NCBI GenBank assembly: GCA_001898505.1
Contig: MKTZ01000010.1
Span: 124,001-188,000 of the forward strand
Direction: 5' to 3'
DNA length: 64,000 bases
From: Sphingobacteriales bacterium 50-39
Lineage (GTDB): Bacteria; Bacteroidota; Bacteroidia; Chitinophagales; Chitinophagaceae
This document shows positions 34,373 through 43,053 of the stretch, one piece after another (within the stretch, counting starts at the first letter, position 1; the number at the start of each line of letters is the position of its first letter). The notes beneath the pieces are model-generated. The model was not told the origin of the DNA. It was given only the letters and a program-made list of their open reading frames with translations, and made no database searches. A program made the translations under genes and the position numbers.

Positions 34373-36286
34373 ATGTCTGAAAACAATATTGTTAACCCAA
34401 ACGCTGAAGGACAGGAGTCGGAGGTAGCAACCGCTGCGACCGAAGCTACAGCGACAACAAAAGCGCCTGCTTTCGTGCAAACTGCGCACGATGATTTCGA
34501 TTGGAGCATCGACAAGAGGAATGTAGCTGCGTACACCAAGGAGGAAAAAGAGAAGTACGACAAAGTGTATGACAACACATTCGTAGCTATCACGGATGGT
34601 GAGCTGGTAAAAGGCCTTGTAGTGGGCATGACCAAGACCGACGTGGTGGTGAACATCGGATTCAAGAGCGACGGTCTCGTCTCTCTGAACGAATTTAGAG
34701 ATACCCCCAATTTAAGGACTGGTGACGAGGTCGAGGTAATGGTTGTAGAAAAGGAAGACCGGGAAGGTCACCTGCACCTGAGCCGTAAACAAGCTCGTAT
34801 CACACGTGCATGGGAAAGGATCGTGGAAGTACACAAGACTGGCGAAGTCGTTACCGGTACTGTGACCAGCAAGACAAAGGGTGGTTTGATCGTGGATGTA
34901 TTCGGCATGGAGACGTTCCTGCCCGGAAGCCAGATCGACGTCAAGCCTGTTACCGACTACGATCAGTTTGTCGGAAAGACTATGGAGTTCAAGGTTGTAA
35001 AGATCAACGAAGCGATCAAGAATGCCGTAGTTTCTCACAAGGCCCTTATCGAAAGCGATATCGAAGCACAACGTGCAGAGATCATCAGCAAGCTCGAGAA
35101 AGGACAGGTGCTGGAAGGTACGATCAAGAATATCACCGACTTTGGCGCGTTCATGGATCTCGGTGGTCTGGATGGTCTGCTGTATATCACGGATATCAGC
35201 TGGGGCCGTATCAGCCATCCGAGCGAAGTGCTGAAGCTGGACCAGAAGCTGCAGGTAGTAGTTCTGGATTTCGACGATGGCAAGAAGCGTATCAGCCTGG
35301 GTCTGAAACAGCTGACCCCGCATCCTTGGGATGTGCTGCCTGAGACCATCAAGGAAGGTGAGATCGTAAAGGGTAAGGTTGTAAATATCGAAGATTACGG
35401 CGCATTCCTGGAGATCATGCCTGGCGTAGAAGGTCTTGTTCACGTGAGCGAGATCACCTGGGCCAATACCCCGATCAACGCCAAGGAATTCTTCAAACTG
35501 GGTGACGAACACCAGGCTAAAGTTGTTACCCTGGATAAGGAGGCACGTAAGATGAGCCTTTCCATCAAGCAACTGAGCGAAGATCCCTGGAATACTATCG
35601 AGCAGAAATTCCCGCAAGGCAGCCGTCATACGGGTCTGGTGAAGAATATCACTCCTTACGGCGTATTCGTGGAACTGGCTCCCGGCATCGGCGGTATGAT
35701 CCATATCAGCGACCTGAGCTGGCTGAAGCGCTTTAACCATCCTTCCGAGTATACCAAGGTAGGTCAGCACATCGACGTGATGATCCTGGGTATCGACAAG
35801 GACAACCGCAAATTGCAGTTAGGACACAAACAACTGGAAGAAGATCCCTGGAATGCCCTGGAAGAAACCTTCTCAGTAGGTTCTGTCCATGAGGGTACTG
35901 TTATCCGCAAGGATGACAAGGGTGCTATCGTACAGCTGCCTTACGGTCTGGAAGGTTTTGCTCCCAACCGTCACCTGAACAAGGAAGATGGCAAGCAGAT
36001 CGTTGCTGATGAAACGGCACAGTTCATGGTGATCGAATTCGATCGCAATGAAAAACGTATCGTATTGTCGCATACTCGTCTGTGGGAACAAGGCAAGATG
36101 GAAGAGAAGGAAGCCCTGAAGAAGGAAGCTCGTGCCGAGGCTGACAAGACGCGTAAAGCTGTCAAGAACCTCCAGCAGAAGGTTGAAAAGCCGACATTGG
36201 GAGACCTGGGCGCTTTAGCATCTATCAAGGAAAAGCTGAAGCAGGAAGAGAAAGGACAAGGCGGTGGCGATCAAGCTGCACACTAA
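34373..36286 (+). CDS. rpsA: 30S ribosomal protein S1
   Basis: A 637-residue mRNA-binding protein with six S1 domains, from about residue 70 to 560 (for example VLEGTIKNITDFGAFMDLGG, KVVNIEDYGAFLEIMPGVEG and GLVKNITPYGVFVELAPGIG). The first two are more divergent and bind the ribosome. A C-terminal Lys/Ala/Glu-rich extension (residues about 565-637) with KEEALKKEARAEADKTRKA is typical of Bacteroidota. It ends 20 bases before a strong terminator shared with the converging HAD gene. Confidence 0.97.
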   Translation: MSENNIVNPNAEGQESEVATAATEATATTKAPAFVQTAHDDFDWSIDKRNVAAYTKEEKEKYDKVYDNTFVAITDGELVKGLVVGMTKTDVVVNIGFKSDGLVSLNEFRDTPNLRTGDEVEVMVVEKEDREGHLHLSRKQARITRAWERIVEVHKTGEVVTGTVTSKTKGGLIVDVFGMETFLPGSQIDVKPVTDYDQFVGKTMEFKVVKINEAIKNAVVSHKALIESDIEAQRAEIISKLEKGQVLEGTIKNITDFGAFMDLGGLDGLLYITDISWGRISHPSEVLKLDQKLQVVVLDFDDGKKRISLGLKQLTPHPWDVLPETIKEGEIVKGKVVNIEDYGAFLEIMPGVEGLVHVSEITWANTPINAKEFFKLGDEHQAKVVTLDKEARKMSLSIKQLSEDPWNTIEQKFPQGSRHTGLVKNITPYGVFVELAPGIGGMIHISDLSWLKRFNHPSEYTKVGQHIDVMILGIDKDNRKLQLGHKQLEEDPWNALEETFSVGSVHEGTVIRKDDKGAIVQLPYGLEGFAPNRHLNKEDGKQIVADETAQFMVIEFDRNEKRIVLSHTRLWEQGKMEEKEALKKEARAEADKTRKAVKNLQQKVEKPTLGDLGALASIKEKLKQEEKGQGGGDQAAH

Positions 36287-36305
36287 GCTTTTAAGGTATA
36301 TTTTT

Positions 36306-36333
36306 AAAAACCCCGGCATCAGCCGGGGTTTTT
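36306..36333. terminator. Bidirectional terminator rpsA / HAD phosphatase
   Basis: AAAAACCCCGGC (36306-36317), loop ATCA, GCCGGGGTTTTT (36322-36333). Perfect 12-bp stem with A and T tails usable in both directions. The last codons of the HAD gene, Lys-Asn-Pro-Gly and stop, lie within it. Confidence 0.92.
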
Positions 36334-36963
36334 GTATTCTTTGAGAGAATGCAATTTCAGGTCGGCAGCGCCCCATTTGGGGAGATCATACTGATCCGCA
36401 ACGGGTATGACGACACAGCGCATACGGGCGGCCTTGGCGGCGATCAATCCATTAAATGAATCCTCGAAGCACAGGCACTGCAAGGGCGACACACCCAGGG
36501 CTGCGGCGCAATCCATATAGACCTGTGGATGGGGTTTGCCGAAGGGAAGATGTTCGGCAGAAGCGGTAGCATCCAGGTAGTGGCCGATCTTTAACTTGTC
36601 CACCACTATGTCTACAAGGGAGAGGGGAGAAGATGTTGCCAGCCCGATGCGGAACCCTTTTTCCTTAAAATAGGGGAAGATATAGTCAATGCCGGGCAGA
36701 GGTTCCGCTTCTTCCCTGATCTTTTCGAAGACATTGGTGTGGAGGGCATCCACGGCTTCCTGCATATTGTTCTTTGGGATATTGTAGTAACCAAACCAAT
36801 AATCCAGCCATTCGGGAGTACGAAGACCCGTGGTGTGGTGATACTGGGCGGGGGCCAGGGTGATGTTAAATTGTTTGAGTGTTTCCATACCCGCCTGCTG
36901 CCAATAGGGTTCGGAATCAATCAGTAGCCCATCCATGTCGAAAATAACGGTATTCAATTCCAT
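36319..36963 (-). CDS. HAD-superfamily sugar-phosphate phosphatase (YniC/HxpB-like)
   Basis: A 214-residue HAD-IA hydrolase. DxDx(V/T) motif: VIFDMDGLLIDSEP. Motif II: IGLATSSPLSLVD. Motif III lysine: LPFGKPHPQVYMDCA. Motif IV: CLCFEDSFNGLIAAKAA. An alpha-helical C1 cap lies at about residues 15-85. The closest pattern is 2-deoxyglucose-6-phosphate or hexitol phosphatase; the substrate is not established. ATG at 36963 fits the family start; the longer frame reaches across the PlsC gene start. Confidence 0.9.
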   Translation of the reverse strand: MELNTVIFDMDGLLIDSEPYWQQAGMETLKQFNITLAPAQYHHTTGLRTPEWLDYWFGYYNIPKNNMQEAVDALHTNVFEKIREEAEPLPGIDYIFPYFKEKGFRIGLATSSPLSLVDIVVDKLKIGHYLDATASAEHLPFGKPHPQVYMDCAAALGVSPLQCLCFEDSFNGLIAAKAARMRCVVIPVADQYDLPKWGAADLKLHSLKEYKNPG

Positions 36964-37052
36964 ATCCGGCAAAGTTAACGGGATACAGGCATTTGTATGG
37001 TAACAATTACGTACATTGGGTAAGATTCCGTTTCCTCTCATCTACACATGGT

Positions 37053-37823
37053 ATGAGTACTTTAAGTGACCGATTAAAGAAAATTCGTTTGGTCCGTAAG
37101 CTGGTCTATGCTGTCGTAGGCCTTGTATCTTACCCGGGTCTGACGATCGTGAATCGCCTTAAAATAAGCGGTACGGAGCATCTACGTCGTCTGCCGAAAA
37201 GCAATGTCCTTTTTGTAAGCAATCACCAGACCTATTTTGCGGATGTCATCACGTTCCTTCACATCTTCTGTGCGGTGAAATGGAGAAAGAAGGATAAGCT
37301 GGGCATACCCTATTATCTATTGAACCCTTTTACCAATGTGTACTATGTTGCCGCAGAAGAAACCATGCGGGGCAGCTGGGTAAGCCGCCTGTTCACGCTG
37401 GCGGGAGCGCTCACGGTGAAAAGGACATGGACCAATAAGGGCACGGAAGTAAGGAGAGGACTCGATCCGTCCGATACCCGAAAGATCACCCGCGCATTGG
37501 AGGATAGCTGGGTGATCACCTTCCCTCAGGGTACGACCAAGGCCTTTGCACCTGGCAGAAAAGGGACGGCCCTTATCATCAAACAAAACAAACCTGTTGT
37601 CGTGCCGGTGGTGATCAGCGGCTTTTGGAGGGCTTTCAACAAGACCGGTCTGAAATTCAAAAAGAAGGGGGTGCTGTTGTCCGTTACATTCAAGCCGCCT
37701 ATGGACATCAATTATGACGCCCCTGCGGAAGAGATACTCGCCTCTGTCATGGATGCTATCGAGCAAAGCAAGGATTTTATGCTGAAAGGAGCTCACCACT
37801 GGAAGAATGAACCGGCGGCTTAG
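37053..37823 (+). CDS. 1-acylglycerol-3-phosphate acyltransferase-like (PlsC family)
   Basis: A 256-residue membrane-associated acyltransferase of phospholipid synthesis. Motif I is VSNHQTYFADV (NHx4D); motif III is ITFPQGTTKAF, with Gln where most homologues have Glu (EGT); motif IV region is KPVVVPVVISGFW. A hydrophobic N-terminal stretch (YAVVGLVSYPGLTIVNRL) anchors it. Glu to Gln at this position is seen in some families and may alter phosphate binding. It is divergent from the HAD gene with 89 bases between starts. Confidence 0.85.
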   Translation: MSTLSDRLKKIRLVRKLVYAVVGLVSYPGLTIVNRLKISGTEHLRRLPKSNVLFVSNHQTYFADVITFLHIFCAVKWRKKDKLGIPYYLLNPFTNVYYVAAEETMRGSWVSRLFTLAGALTVKRTWTNKGTEVRRGLDPSDTRKITRALEDSWVITFPQGTTKAFAPGRKGTALIIKQNKPVVVPVVISGFWRAFNKTGLKFKKKGVLLSVTFKPPMDINYDAPAEEILASVMDAIEQSKDFMLKGAHHWKNEPAA

Positions 37824-37879
37824 GGCCTGCGCTGCGCCCCGCCCTGGGGAATAATCTTTGTATTTTTAAAAGCTAGCTT

Positions 37880-39583
37880 ATGAGAAAACTCCTTCCCATC
37901 ACACTACTTTCTCTGTCCGTGCTGATACTGCTCGCCTTGCGTAGAGGCAGTCAACCTATCTATATTGCGGGACGCCCGGGTGTGTCTGCTGTTGGTTCGG
38001 ACCTGGCGGCCGTTGGATGCGCTCCGGCGCCTGATCTTTCTGCCATGCGGGTGGACGGGCAGGGCAAATTTGCGCCCTTCTTCATCGGCTGGGGGCATTA
38101 CAGCTATAAGGTGCATACCAATATCGACAGCGCGCAGCTCTATTTCGATCAGGGATTGAACCTTTATTACAGCTATCATCTTACAGAGGCGCTGGCTTCC
38201 TTTAAGGAAGCGGCACGGTTTGACCCGGAATGTACGATGGCTTACTGGGGACAGGCATTGTCCATGGGGCCCTACTACAATAGCTATACCTATAAGATGC
38301 CGGCGGCTGTGCTGTCTGTGCTGGAACAAATGAACCGTACCGCTGCGAACGCACCGGAAAAAGAAAAGGCCCTGGTGAATGTGATGGGAAGACGGTATTC
38401 CGCCGACACGTCGGACAGCCAACGCAAACAATTAAACAGGGATTATGCGGAGGGGTTGCTCCAGCTAATGGGAAGATATCCAGATGACATAGATCTTAAA
38501 GCCTTGTATGTAGATGCGGTCATGCTGGAGCATAGCTGGGATTTTTGGACGGGCGATGGCCAGCCGAAGTCCTGGACGACGGAGCTGGTGGATGACTGTA
38601 ATGCCATACTGAAAGCCCACCCTTCTCATCCTGCGGCCCTTCATTACAAGATACACCTGGTAGAGGCGTCGCGGCATCCGGAACAGGCCCTGGCTGCGGC
38701 GGATTCCTTACAGGTAGTGATGCCAGGGGTCCCGCATATGGTGCACATGTCAAGCCATATGTACCAGCGGAACGGGCTGTATGCAAAAGGGATCGACGTA
38801 AATGACAAGGCCTCTCAACTGGCGGTGCAATATGATACGACGGCCCTGAACCTGAAGCTGGGGCTTTTTGCCCAGACCCATTTCGATGGGGTGGAGACAT
38901 ACTGTGCTCTCAATGCGAATATGTATGTCAAGGCCATACAGACCTCCTATCATCTTCGGAAGATAATTCTCAGGTCCTATAAATCGCGTCTGGCCAATCC
39001 TTTTTTTCAATACTTGTATATGATGCCTATGATGGCCTATGTGCGAAGCGGCAAGTGGAAGGTGGCCATGGATGAACCGGCGCCGGACAGCAGCCTGCAC
39101 TATGCATCGCTGCTGTATGAATTTGGAAAGGGAATGGCCTGTCTGCGCCTGCATCATATGGATTCGGCCGAGCGTCATCTTGCGCGGCTTCGGCTATGGT
39201 TAAAGGACAGCAGCCTTACGGTAAGGATCATGCCTTTCAATGCGCCAATAGAAGGGGCGAAGATCGCGGAGGCGATACTGGCGGGGGAGATATGCTTTTC
39301 CAAAAAGGATTATAAGGGAGCCATCCGATGGCTGGAAAAAGGGGTGACGGTGGAAGACGGGATGATCTATCGGGAGCCCAAGGACTGGCCTATTCCTGTG
39401 CGGCATTATCTGGGGGATTGTTTGTTGAAGCTGCATCGGCCGGCCGACGCGGAGAAGGTTTATCGAGAAGATCTCGTGCATAACCCGGGGAACGGGTGGG
39501 CGTTGGTAGGGCTGGGTCGAAGGGCGGAGTATAAAAAAGCCTTCGCCAAGGCGGAGGAAGTGCCGACTGCGTCGGTGTACTGA
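37880..39583 (+). CDS. Exported TPR protein with His/Met-rich central motif
   Basis: A 567-residue protein with an N-terminal hydrophobic anchor or signal (LLPITLLSLSVLILLAL). TPR-like repeats begin at about residue 75: QLYFDQGLNLYYSYHLTEAL, ASFKEAARFDPECTMAYWGQ and more near residues 430-560. The middle has HYKIHLVEASRHPEQAL and PHMVHMSSHMYQRNG, a histidine/methionine cluster conserved in related TPR proteins and possibly metal- or heme-binding. Function unknown. No lipobox. Preceded by a 56-base gap after plsC, so it may share its transcript. Confidence 0.7.
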   Translation: MRKLLPITLLSLSVLILLALRRGSQPIYIAGRPGVSAVGSDLAAVGCAPAPDLSAMRVDGQGKFAPFFIGWGHYSYKVHTNIDSAQLYFDQGLNLYYSYHLTEALASFKEAARFDPECTMAYWGQALSMGPYYNSYTYKMPAAVLSVLEQMNRTAANAPEKEKALVNVMGRRYSADTSDSQRKQLNRDYAEGLLQLMGRYPDDIDLKALYVDAVMLEHSWDFWTGDGQPKSWTTELVDDCNAILKAHPSHPAALHYKIHLVEASRHPEQALAAADSLQVVMPGVPHMVHMSSHMYQRNGLYAKGIDVNDKASQLAVQYDTTALNLKLGLFAQTHFDGVETYCALNANMYVKAIQTSYHLRKIILRSYKSRLANPFFQYLYMMPMMAYVRSGKWKVAMDEPAPDSSLHYASLLYEFGKGMACLRLHHMDSAERHLARLRLWLKDSSLTVRIMPFNAPIEGAKIAEAILAGEICFSKKDYKGAIRWLEKGVTVEDGMIYREPKDWPIPVRHYLGDCLLKLHRPADAEKVYREDLVHNPGNGWALVGLGRRAEYKKAFAKAEEVPTASVY

Positions 39584-39602
39584 GGGACCACCCCGGGAGA
39601 GA

Positions 39603-40124
39603 CTAGTTCTTCAGGAAGAAGGCTTTTAGCTCACCGGCATCTTCGGGTTTCAGCTTACCGCCCAGTATCAGGCGTAACTGCCGTCTGCGGAGCGCACCGT
39701 CATATAATTTCTTTTCTTCTTCCGTCTCGGCAATGAGCTCGGGGACGGGGCGTGGGCGCCTGTTGGGATCGAGGGCGACAAACGTATAGTAAGCTTCGTT
39801 GCTCTTGTATTTATACTGCTGCAGATGATCTTCTCCCCATACTTTCATATGCACTTCCATGGAGCTATTGAAGGCTCTTGTGACCTTGGCTTCGATATGC
39901 ACCACATTGCCCAGCTTGATAGGATTTTCGAAGGAGATGTTGTCTACGGAGGCGGTGACTACGGGGGCATTGCAATGTTTGCCTGCCGACAGTGCGGCGG
40001 CGATGTCCATCCAGTACATAAGACGGCCTCCCATCAGGTTGCCATACACATTGGTATCGTTGGGCAGGACGAGCTCAGTCATAACGATGAGCGATTCGCG
40101 GGAGGTCTTCGCTTTCATTTGCAT
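39603..40124 (-). CDS. Acyl-CoA thioesterase (hotdog, YciA/BFIT-like)
   Basis: A 173-residue hotdog thioesterase. LVLPNDTNVYGNLMGGRLMY followed by WMDIAAALSAGKHC is the catalytic Asn/Asp region of acyl-CoA hydrolases. VTASVDNISFENPIKLGNVV and MEVHMKVWGED follow. The C-terminal region is Lys/Arg/Glu rich. It should cleave medium or long acyl-CoAs. It is 20 bases after the arabinose isomerase-like gene on the same strand and may be read by the same transcript, but there is no functional link. Confidence 0.88.
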   Translation of the reverse strand: MQMKAKTSRESLIVMTELVLPNDTNVYGNLMGGRLMYWMDIAAALSAGKHCNAPVVTASVDNISFENPIKLGNVVHIEAKVTRAFNSSMEVHMKVWGEDHLQQYKYKSNEAYYTFVALDPNRRPRPVPELIAETEEEKKLYDGALRRRQLRLILGGKLKPEDAGELKAFFLKN

Positions 40125-40143
40125 AGGGCAAAGATAAGCCTAA

Positions 40144-41574
40144 TTAGCATACCCTTATAACTTCCATACCCAGCAGGGACCCCAGCTTTTCTATTTTGGA
40201 GCTGATATGCCCCATGCCTATAGCGCAATGGTGGGCGGGGCCATGGCTGTTCCAGTCGTTGACGAAACGTCGTGCGCCGATGGAGAATTTATAACGGCTA
40301 TTGGTATTACCGATCTCGAGGATAGGGCCCGGAACGGACTCACCTTCTGCCACCTGGAGTATCATCCCTTTCCCTTTATTCTCTGCAACGCTCAGCAGCG
40401 TGACGGGACCATTCTTTACCATCATCTCTATCGACACGCCTTTGCCTACTTTGCCGTGATATACTTTTAACGGTCGCACTTTTATTTTTCCCTCTGCTAT
40501 TGCAATATGACCGGGGCCGTCGTGTCCCATCAGCACCACATCGTCTTTGTAATCGATGGCATAGTATTCCGTAAAAGAGCCGCCGGCGCCGAATGTATCC
40601 ATGATCTTCATGGCTATGGCATTCTTGATCTCATACTCGCCCGCCACGGGAACGCCGCCTGCGGTCAGCAGCGAGTTGCCCAGGATAATAGAACTGATGG
40701 CATCTTCATTGTCTTTATTGCCCGTGCCTTTGTAATAATATGCCATGGCGCCCAGCTTGTGCATCTGCACGAGACGATCCAGCGCCTGTGAAGTGATGGC
40801 GGCCTGTTCCAGATCTTCTGCGGGACAATCGGACTGAATGTCGAAGACCTGATGGAAAAGCTGCAGCTTCTGTTTTATTTCATCCGGGGTCACCTGCCGG
40901 CGTAAGGCGGCCAGTTCTTCCACTTCCAGCAGTTCGATATGTCCGCCAAAATGTGCATAGATCTGTGTGAGGTCGGTGTAGATATCGAGCATGCCGCTGT
41001 AGTAATGACCCATACATCCCAGGCGATTGTAGAACATCGTATTGGCGACCCTGGCGGCATGTACCCATTCCTCTATCTCCTTCCAGCACACCGGATCGTC
41101 ATGAAGCATGCCTGTCACCTGGTTGAACCGTATGCCTGTGCGGCTGAAAACATTCGCCATCTCGGGAACGGGGCAGGCGGAGCAGTAGGCCAGCCATTCG
41201 CCCGTCATCTTTGTTCTATCTTTCAGGCTGTTGAATGAAGCATAGTCGATGGCGGGCTCGGGAGAGAGGTTGAGAATGATCACGGGGACCCTGGCCCTTT
41301 GCACCACGGGCAGCACGGTGGAGGAGAGCGCGTAGGTTGACACGTACAAAAAAATAATATCCACGTCCTCTGTGCTGAACAGCCTGCCTGCTTCGAATGC
41401 TTTGTCTACGTTGTCTACAAGCCCTGCGTTTATAATATCAGGATGCAGAGACCTCAACTTTGTAACTGCTACTTCCAGGTAGCCTTCCAATCTTTCTTTC
41501 AATCCTTCAAACTGTGGCCAGTAGGTATCCAGGCCGATGGCGAATATCCCAATCTTGAATTTTCCTTCTCTCAT
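40144..41574 (-). CDS. L-arabinose isomerase-like protein
   Basis: A 476-residue protein of the AraA/FucI-like fold. Regions matching the metal site of L-arabinose isomerase are AGEYEIKNA (Glu near 313-315), GGSFTEYYAID (Glu336), VLMGHDGPGH (His351) and HGPAHHCAIG (His448/449). N-terminal and central Rossmann-like domains are present, for example FLYVSTYALSSTVLPVVQRA. The Bacteroidota subgroup differs from E. coli AraA, so the true sugar may not be arabinose. It starts four bases after the GH39-like gene and is the last sugar gene of the susC operon. Confidence 0.8.
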   Translation of the reverse strand: MREGKFKIGIFAIGLDTYWPQFEGLKERLEGYLEVAVTKLRSLHPDIINAGLVDNVDKAFEAGRLFSTEDVDIIFLYVSTYALSSTVLPVVQRARVPVIILNLSPEPAIDYASFNSLKDRTKMTGEWLAYCSACPVPEMANVFSRTGIRFNQVTGMLHDDPVCWKEIEEWVHAARVANTMFYNRLGCMGHYYSGMLDIYTDLTQIYAHFGGHIELLEVEELAALRRQVTPDEIKQKLQLFHQVFDIQSDCPAEDLEQAAITSQALDRLVQMHKLGAMAYYYKGTGNKDNEDAISSIILGNSLLTAGGVPVAGEYEIKNAIAMKIMDTFGAGGSFTEYYAIDYKDDVVLMGHDGPGHIAIAEGKIKVRPLKVYHGKVGKGVSIEMMVKNGPVTLLSVAENKGKGMILQVAEGESVPGPILEIGNTNSRYKFSIGARRFVNDWNSHGPAHHCAIGMGHISSKIEKLGSLLGMEVIRVC

Positions 41575-41578
41575 GGTT

Positions 41579-43042
41579 TTAGTTTAGGGCCGCTACTGCG
41601 ACCGCGAAGGGGCGGAGTGTAATGCTGGTGGTCACGGTGGACTGCGCCGGCGGGTCGTCCATTGTTGAAACATCGGTGACGAACAGCGTTATTTTATTTG
41701 TTTCCGAAGGTAAGAAAAATGTTACTTCTCTATTCCTGGTATTGATGAAGAGCAGTTTTTTCCCTGTCCTGGTGATAAAAGCCTGGGCAATTACGTCCTG
41801 CGGCTGGCCGGTAGTCTCTACCAGCTTGTCGCCGGGCGCAAAGTTCTCATGGAGTAGACGAAGCACCCAATATCTTGCATTGGGTTTTCCGGTGGCCCAA
41901 TTCATCATGCTGACATCGGGGAACTGGGTCGGATAGCCTACTAATTGTGATTCACCTGCCACGTCGATACCCATCTTCATCAGCTGCAGCAATATGTATG
42001 CATAGGTGGCGCCGGACAGGCTCCAGTATTCGGGATCGATGGGTTTTATCACGGAGGGCGAGCGGAGAATGCTGCCTATCTCATTGATGGTTGTAAAGGT
42101 ATTTGGCGCCAGCCTTTTCCGGATGGCTTCTATGAATCTCACCCTGTCCAGGAAAGCATCTGCCTTTTCGAAGAAAGTATACTGGTAGTCGGCGGGTGGC
42201 TGATCCTCCCGGGAGGGCGTGGCATAGAAATGATAGGAGATGCCTTCGGGGACGATGCCGGCAGCGTGATTTCTCCCATTCAGAAAAAACTCGAAATAAG
42301 CAGGGTCGGCAGCGAATGCAAGGGACATGCCGATGAATTTCGTCTGCGGGGAGACCTTCTTCATCTCTCTTACTATAACGTCATAGAGCCTGGTATATAG
42401 TTGCGGTGAGATATTGTGTTCGAGGTCGGGCTCGTTCAAAACTTCCCAGTAGGGGATCTTATAGAAATGCCCTGACCGGTGGTATTTGCCGAGCTCGTCC
42501 GTAAAACCTCCTTTTGTGTACCAGCTTATGAGCCGGGCATAATATGCTGCCAGCTCTTTGCCTGTCGTGTCCCGCAGCTGCCGGCCCTGGTTGTAGTCCC
42601 AGCATGTCTGATAGGGATCGTCCGGATAGGCTACCGGCGCGTCTGTCTTCCACATCCATGCGGGGGTGGTGCTGAAATTGATGACTACGGAGTGACCTTT
42701 TGTAGCTGTCATGAGTGCCTCCATCGTACTATCCAGGTATGTGAAATCCCAATACGTGGCATCTTTTGCCGGAGGCTTCAATTCTGCCACGGCCATTTTA
42801 GGATAAGGGAACCATGGAACATAACGAACGTAGTCGGCGCCCAGCTCTTTCAATGCGGCAAAAGTCTGGCGATGGATGGGTGATGAAGGCCGCACCATAG
42901 GGTTTTCGACCAGCTGCAGGGTGGATGTTGTTTTGGAGACATGCGTCACCTTGTTCCAGTCGATGTGCAGCGTCGGCTGTGCTGTTTGGGTAAATCCTTT
43001 TGCGGAAATTAGCAGGAAAGGTACAATATGCAGTAGCTTCAT
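41579..43042 (-). CDS. Exported glycoside hydrolase, GH39-like
   Basis: A 487-residue exported protein. Signal peptide at residues 1-19 (MKLLHIVPFLLISAKGFTQ). The TIM barrel of clan A shows the acid/base in WEVLNEPD (Glu204) and a candidate nucleophile in TTINEIGS (Glu321), with VVINFSTTPAWMW and ISYHFYATPS as further barrel strands. A beta domain follows the barrel. GH39 includes beta-xylosidases and alpha-L-iduronidases; the substrate here is unknown. It is 11 bases after susD and four before the isomerase gene. Confidence 0.8.
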   Translation of the reverse strand: MKLLHIVPFLLISAKGFTQTAQPTLHIDWNKVTHVSKTTSTLQLVENPMVRPSSPIHRQTFAALKELGADYVRYVPWFPYPKMAVAELKPPAKDATYWDFTYLDSTMEALMTATKGHSVVINFSTTPAWMWKTDAPVAYPDDPYQTCWDYNQGRQLRDTTGKELAAYYARLISWYTKGGFTDELGKYHRSGHFYKIPYWEVLNEPDLEHNISPQLYTRLYDVIVREMKKVSPQTKFIGMSLAFAADPAYFEFFLNGRNHAAGIVPEGISYHFYATPSREDQPPADYQYTFFEKADAFLDRVRFIEAIRKRLAPNTFTTINEIGSILRSPSVIKPIDPEYWSLSGATYAYILLQLMKMGIDVAGESQLVGYPTQFPDVSMMNWATGKPNARYWVLRLLHENFAPGDKLVETTGQPQDVIAQAFITRTGKKLLFINTRNREVTFFLPSETNKITLFVTDVSTMDDPPAQSTVTTSITLRPFAVAVAALN

Positions 43043-43053
43043 AATCGATCTAT

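Noticed and set aside
34712-35770. 352-codon frame antisense to rpsA
   Set aside because: Shadow of the S1 repeats; composition follows the opposite strand.
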